From: Erinaceus europaeus
Lineage: Eukaryota > Chordata > Mammalia > Eulipotyphla > Erinaceidae
Direction of reading: 5' to 3'
Length of the DNA stretch: 64,000 nucleotides
NCBI RefSeq assembly: GCF_950295315.1
Contig: NC_080168.1
Span: forward strand, 599,749 to 663,748
The notes under the pieces are model-generated. The model saw nothing but the letters and a program-made list of their open reading frames with translations, ran no database searches and was not told the DNA's origin. The position numbers and the translations under genes were made by a program. Every line of letters begins with the position of its first letter. Position 1 is the first letter of the stretch. This document shows, one piece after another, positions 62,040-64,000 of this stretch.

Positions 62040-62250
62040 TTTAAACAAGTTTAAAAAATATTTATTTATTGGATAGACACAGCCAGAAATTGAGAGGGAA
62101 GGGGGTGATAGACAGGGAGAGAGAGATACCTGCAGCCCTGCTTCACCACTTGTGAAGCTTTCCCCCTGCAGATGGGGACCAGGGACTCAAACCTGGGTCC
62201 TTGAGCCCCGTAACATGTGCGCTCAACCTTGTGTGCCACCACCCGGCCCC
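62040..62250 (-). mobile_element. SINE, minus orientation
   Basis: ttatttattggatagacaca, gggactcaaacctgggtcct, head gtgtgccaccacccggcccc. Confidence 0.88.
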
Positions 62251-62395
62251 TTTATTATTTATTTTTTACCAGAGCCTTGCTCAGCCCTGCATCATGGTGT
62301 TGCAGGAACCTCACAGCTTCAGGTAGGAGAGTCTCTTTGCATCAGCCCATATCACTCACTCTGTATCTTTCTGTATCTCTAGCTCTCATTGCTAA
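62251..62395 (-). mobile_element. SINE of second subfamily, minus orientation
   Basis: accagagccttgctcagccc, gtgttgcaggaacctcacag, cttcaggtaggagagtctct. Confidence 0.65.
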
Positions 62396-62429
62396 CCCTA
62401 ACTAAAATAAAATAAATGTGATAAAATAA

Positions 62430-62760
62430 TAAAAACGGAGAGCTTGGGCAGATAGCATCTTTCTGTCTTTAGACCTATCTCTCATTACTAAAGATATCTG
62501 AAAAAGTAGTGAAAAATAAAAATATTTTTAAAAGAAGCCCTTGGGCTGGGAGACGTCTTAGACATCATTCTCTCCTTCTCTCTCTCTCCATATATAAATA
62601 CAATAATACAGCAAAATATAACTACTTAAAGTAAGAGGGCAGGGTAGGCAGCGAAGAGACTCGCATGCCGGAGGTTCCAAGGTCCCACTTTTATCCCTCG
62701 CACCACCGTAAGCCAGAGCTGAGCAGTGTCCTGGTTTAAAAGAAGGAGAAGAAACAAACC
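62430..62760 (+). mobile_element. SINEs of second subfamily, plus orientation
   Basis: 62640-62745: gactcgcatgccggaggttc, then accaccgtaagccagagctg and agcagtgtcctggtttaaaa. The part before 62640 looks like truncated copies with A-rich tails. Confidence 0.65.
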
Positions 62761-62804
62761 TTGTGTTACCCATATTTGAATTTGGTATAAAAATTTATGA
62801 GTTC

Positions 62805-62842
62805 ATAAAATAAAATAAAATAAAAATAAAATAAAATAAGAC
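62805..62842 (+). repeat. (AAAAT)n tail repeat
   Basis: taaaataaaataaaataaaa run. Confidence 0.9.
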
Positions 62843-62844
62843 AA

Positions 62845-63015
62845 CCTCGTGCTTAGGAGCTATCTTAGGAGTTCTGCCAAAGACTTCCGTGCCTGTGGCT
62901 TCAAGGACCCAGTTTCCGTTCCCTCACACCTTCTTTAGCTTGAGCTGACAGCGTTCTGGTGTTTCTCTGTGAGTTTTTCTCCCTGGCTCTGTGTCAGAAA
63001 AAAGAAAATGAATAA
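62845..63015 (+). mobile_element. SINE of second subfamily, plus orientation
   Basis: ccaaagacttccgtgcctgt, agcttgagctgacagcgttc, ending in an A-rich tail at about 63000. Confidence 0.6.
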
Positions 63016-63630
63016 TGAAGAGAATATTGGGAGAAATACAGGAGCCCTGGTTGGGCCTGTTCTCCGGTAAGCTGCATTCTGCGCCGTGTCCCCAGGGCGG
63101 CACATAACCCAGCTCCCACTGCTCTGCCCCTTGGTCTGGACTCGCCGCTGCTCTGGGCAGGGGGTTTGCAGCCTGCACACGGGATCATGCCGTGCTGGTT
63201 GGTGGGGACAGTCCAGTGTCCCCAGCAGGGACCTGACGCTGACACACTCCGACTCCCGCCCCAGGCGCAGGCCTCCAGGGCTTTCCAGCTCCCCCGCTGC
63301 CTCAGGCTTTCTCAGCTCGCCACCACCATCACCTGGGCTCCCCCACCAGGTGACTTTTATTTCAGATGGAAAGAGAGACGGAGGGAAGAACTCGCAGCTC
63401 TGAAGCTCCCTCCTTCAGAGCCGTGTATTGCCGTCACCCAGCGGGCAGCTCAGCTCCCCACAGGTCAGAAACTATTCTGTGCCCACCACGCCCTGGAGTT
63501 CTGTTTGATTTCCTCGTCTGAAATAGTCTCTTGCTTTGTCAGGTCGGCATTCAAATCTTCAGTCATCTTGACAGGTAGGATGTAGGCGAGTAGGCAGATG
63601 GGTATGTGACGCTTACATACACAGATGGAG
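63016..63630. other. Intergenic unique sequence
   Basis: Nothing recognised. Confidence 0.4.
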
Positions 63631-63790
63631 GGAATTCTTTTTTTGTTTTTTTTTTTTAATGAGAGAGAGGGAGCGGGTGAGAGAGAGCATGTGCATCCCT
63701 CTGTGGGACTTGTGGTGCCTGGCGTGGCACTTGGGTCTCCTGCTAGAGGGCCCGACGCTGTAGCCGCTGTGCCACCTCCTGAGCCCCGGG
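63631..63790 (-). mobile_element. SINE-like element, minus orientation
   Basis: T-run, aatgagagagagggagcggg, ggcacttgggtctcctgcta, gtagccgctgtgccacctcc. 63791-64000 shows nothing further. Confidence 0.65.
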
Positions 63791-64000
63791 GCCGTGAGGC
63801 ACCGAGCGCACGCTGTGCACGGACATTGTGCAGCTCTCAGCTGGGCCTCACGGGGAAGTGATGAAGGTTTGCAAAGACCTTCAAACGAGTGAGCTGGATA
63901 GATTTCACCTGGGGGAGAAGCCTGCTAACCAGAGGGGAAGGAGGAGAAAACACCCAAGAGACGCCGGGACGGGACGGACAGACAGAAGACAGTGGCGGAA

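Overview
This window is mammalian genomic DNA. It carries two complete protein-coding genes in the same orientation (+), and their order matches human 2q37.3. TRAF3IP1 (also called IFT54 or MIP-T3) has 17 coding exons between 2234 and 35890 that splice in frame into a 670-residue protein. ASB1 has 5 coding exons between 42066 and 46761 that splice in frame into a 335-residue protein. The gene identities rest on exon-by-exon similarity to the human proteins as I know them. Every splice site was read by eye and the codon phases close.

The likely organism is a placental mammal, probably a hedgehog (Erinaceus). The inference comes from dozens of tRNA-derived SINE copies with a B-box of the GGGCTCGAACCCGGGTCC type, polypurine arms and T/A-rich tails. 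I recognise this style of SINE from hedgehog, but no database was searched. A 5'-truncated L1 lies at about 58.28-61.18 kb, and a probable solo LTR at 49.60-50.19 kb.

Layout: 1-1250 SINE-rich upstream DNA. 1318-2005 a 39-bp GC-box minisatellite running into the TRAF3IP1 CpG-island promoter. 2234-35890 TRAF3IP1. 36.68-41.14 kb a 4.4-kb higher-order minisatellite between the genes. 41.3-42.1 kb the ASB1 CpG-island promoter with clustered ETS-type sites. 42066-46761 ASB1, then a 3' UTR to about 49.05 kb that includes a GT-rich repeat. 49.1-64.0 kb is gene-free and holds SINEs, an LTR, a 2.6-kb heptanucleotide array, a CCTT-rich array and the L1 region.

Tandem repeats are the outstanding property of the window. 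By my own boundaries about 22 kb of 64 kb is tandem arrays. Several start directly at or just downstream of 5' splice sites, and in two introns the splice donor itself has been multiplied. One 66-bp unit, apparently born inside a SINE, has expanded at three separate sites. Intron 13 of TRAF3IP1 appears to use a GC donor. No functional link between the two genes is shown by the sequence. TRAF3IP1 belongs to the intraflagellar-transport machinery, and ASB1 is a substrate receptor of a Cullin-5 ubiquitin ligase.
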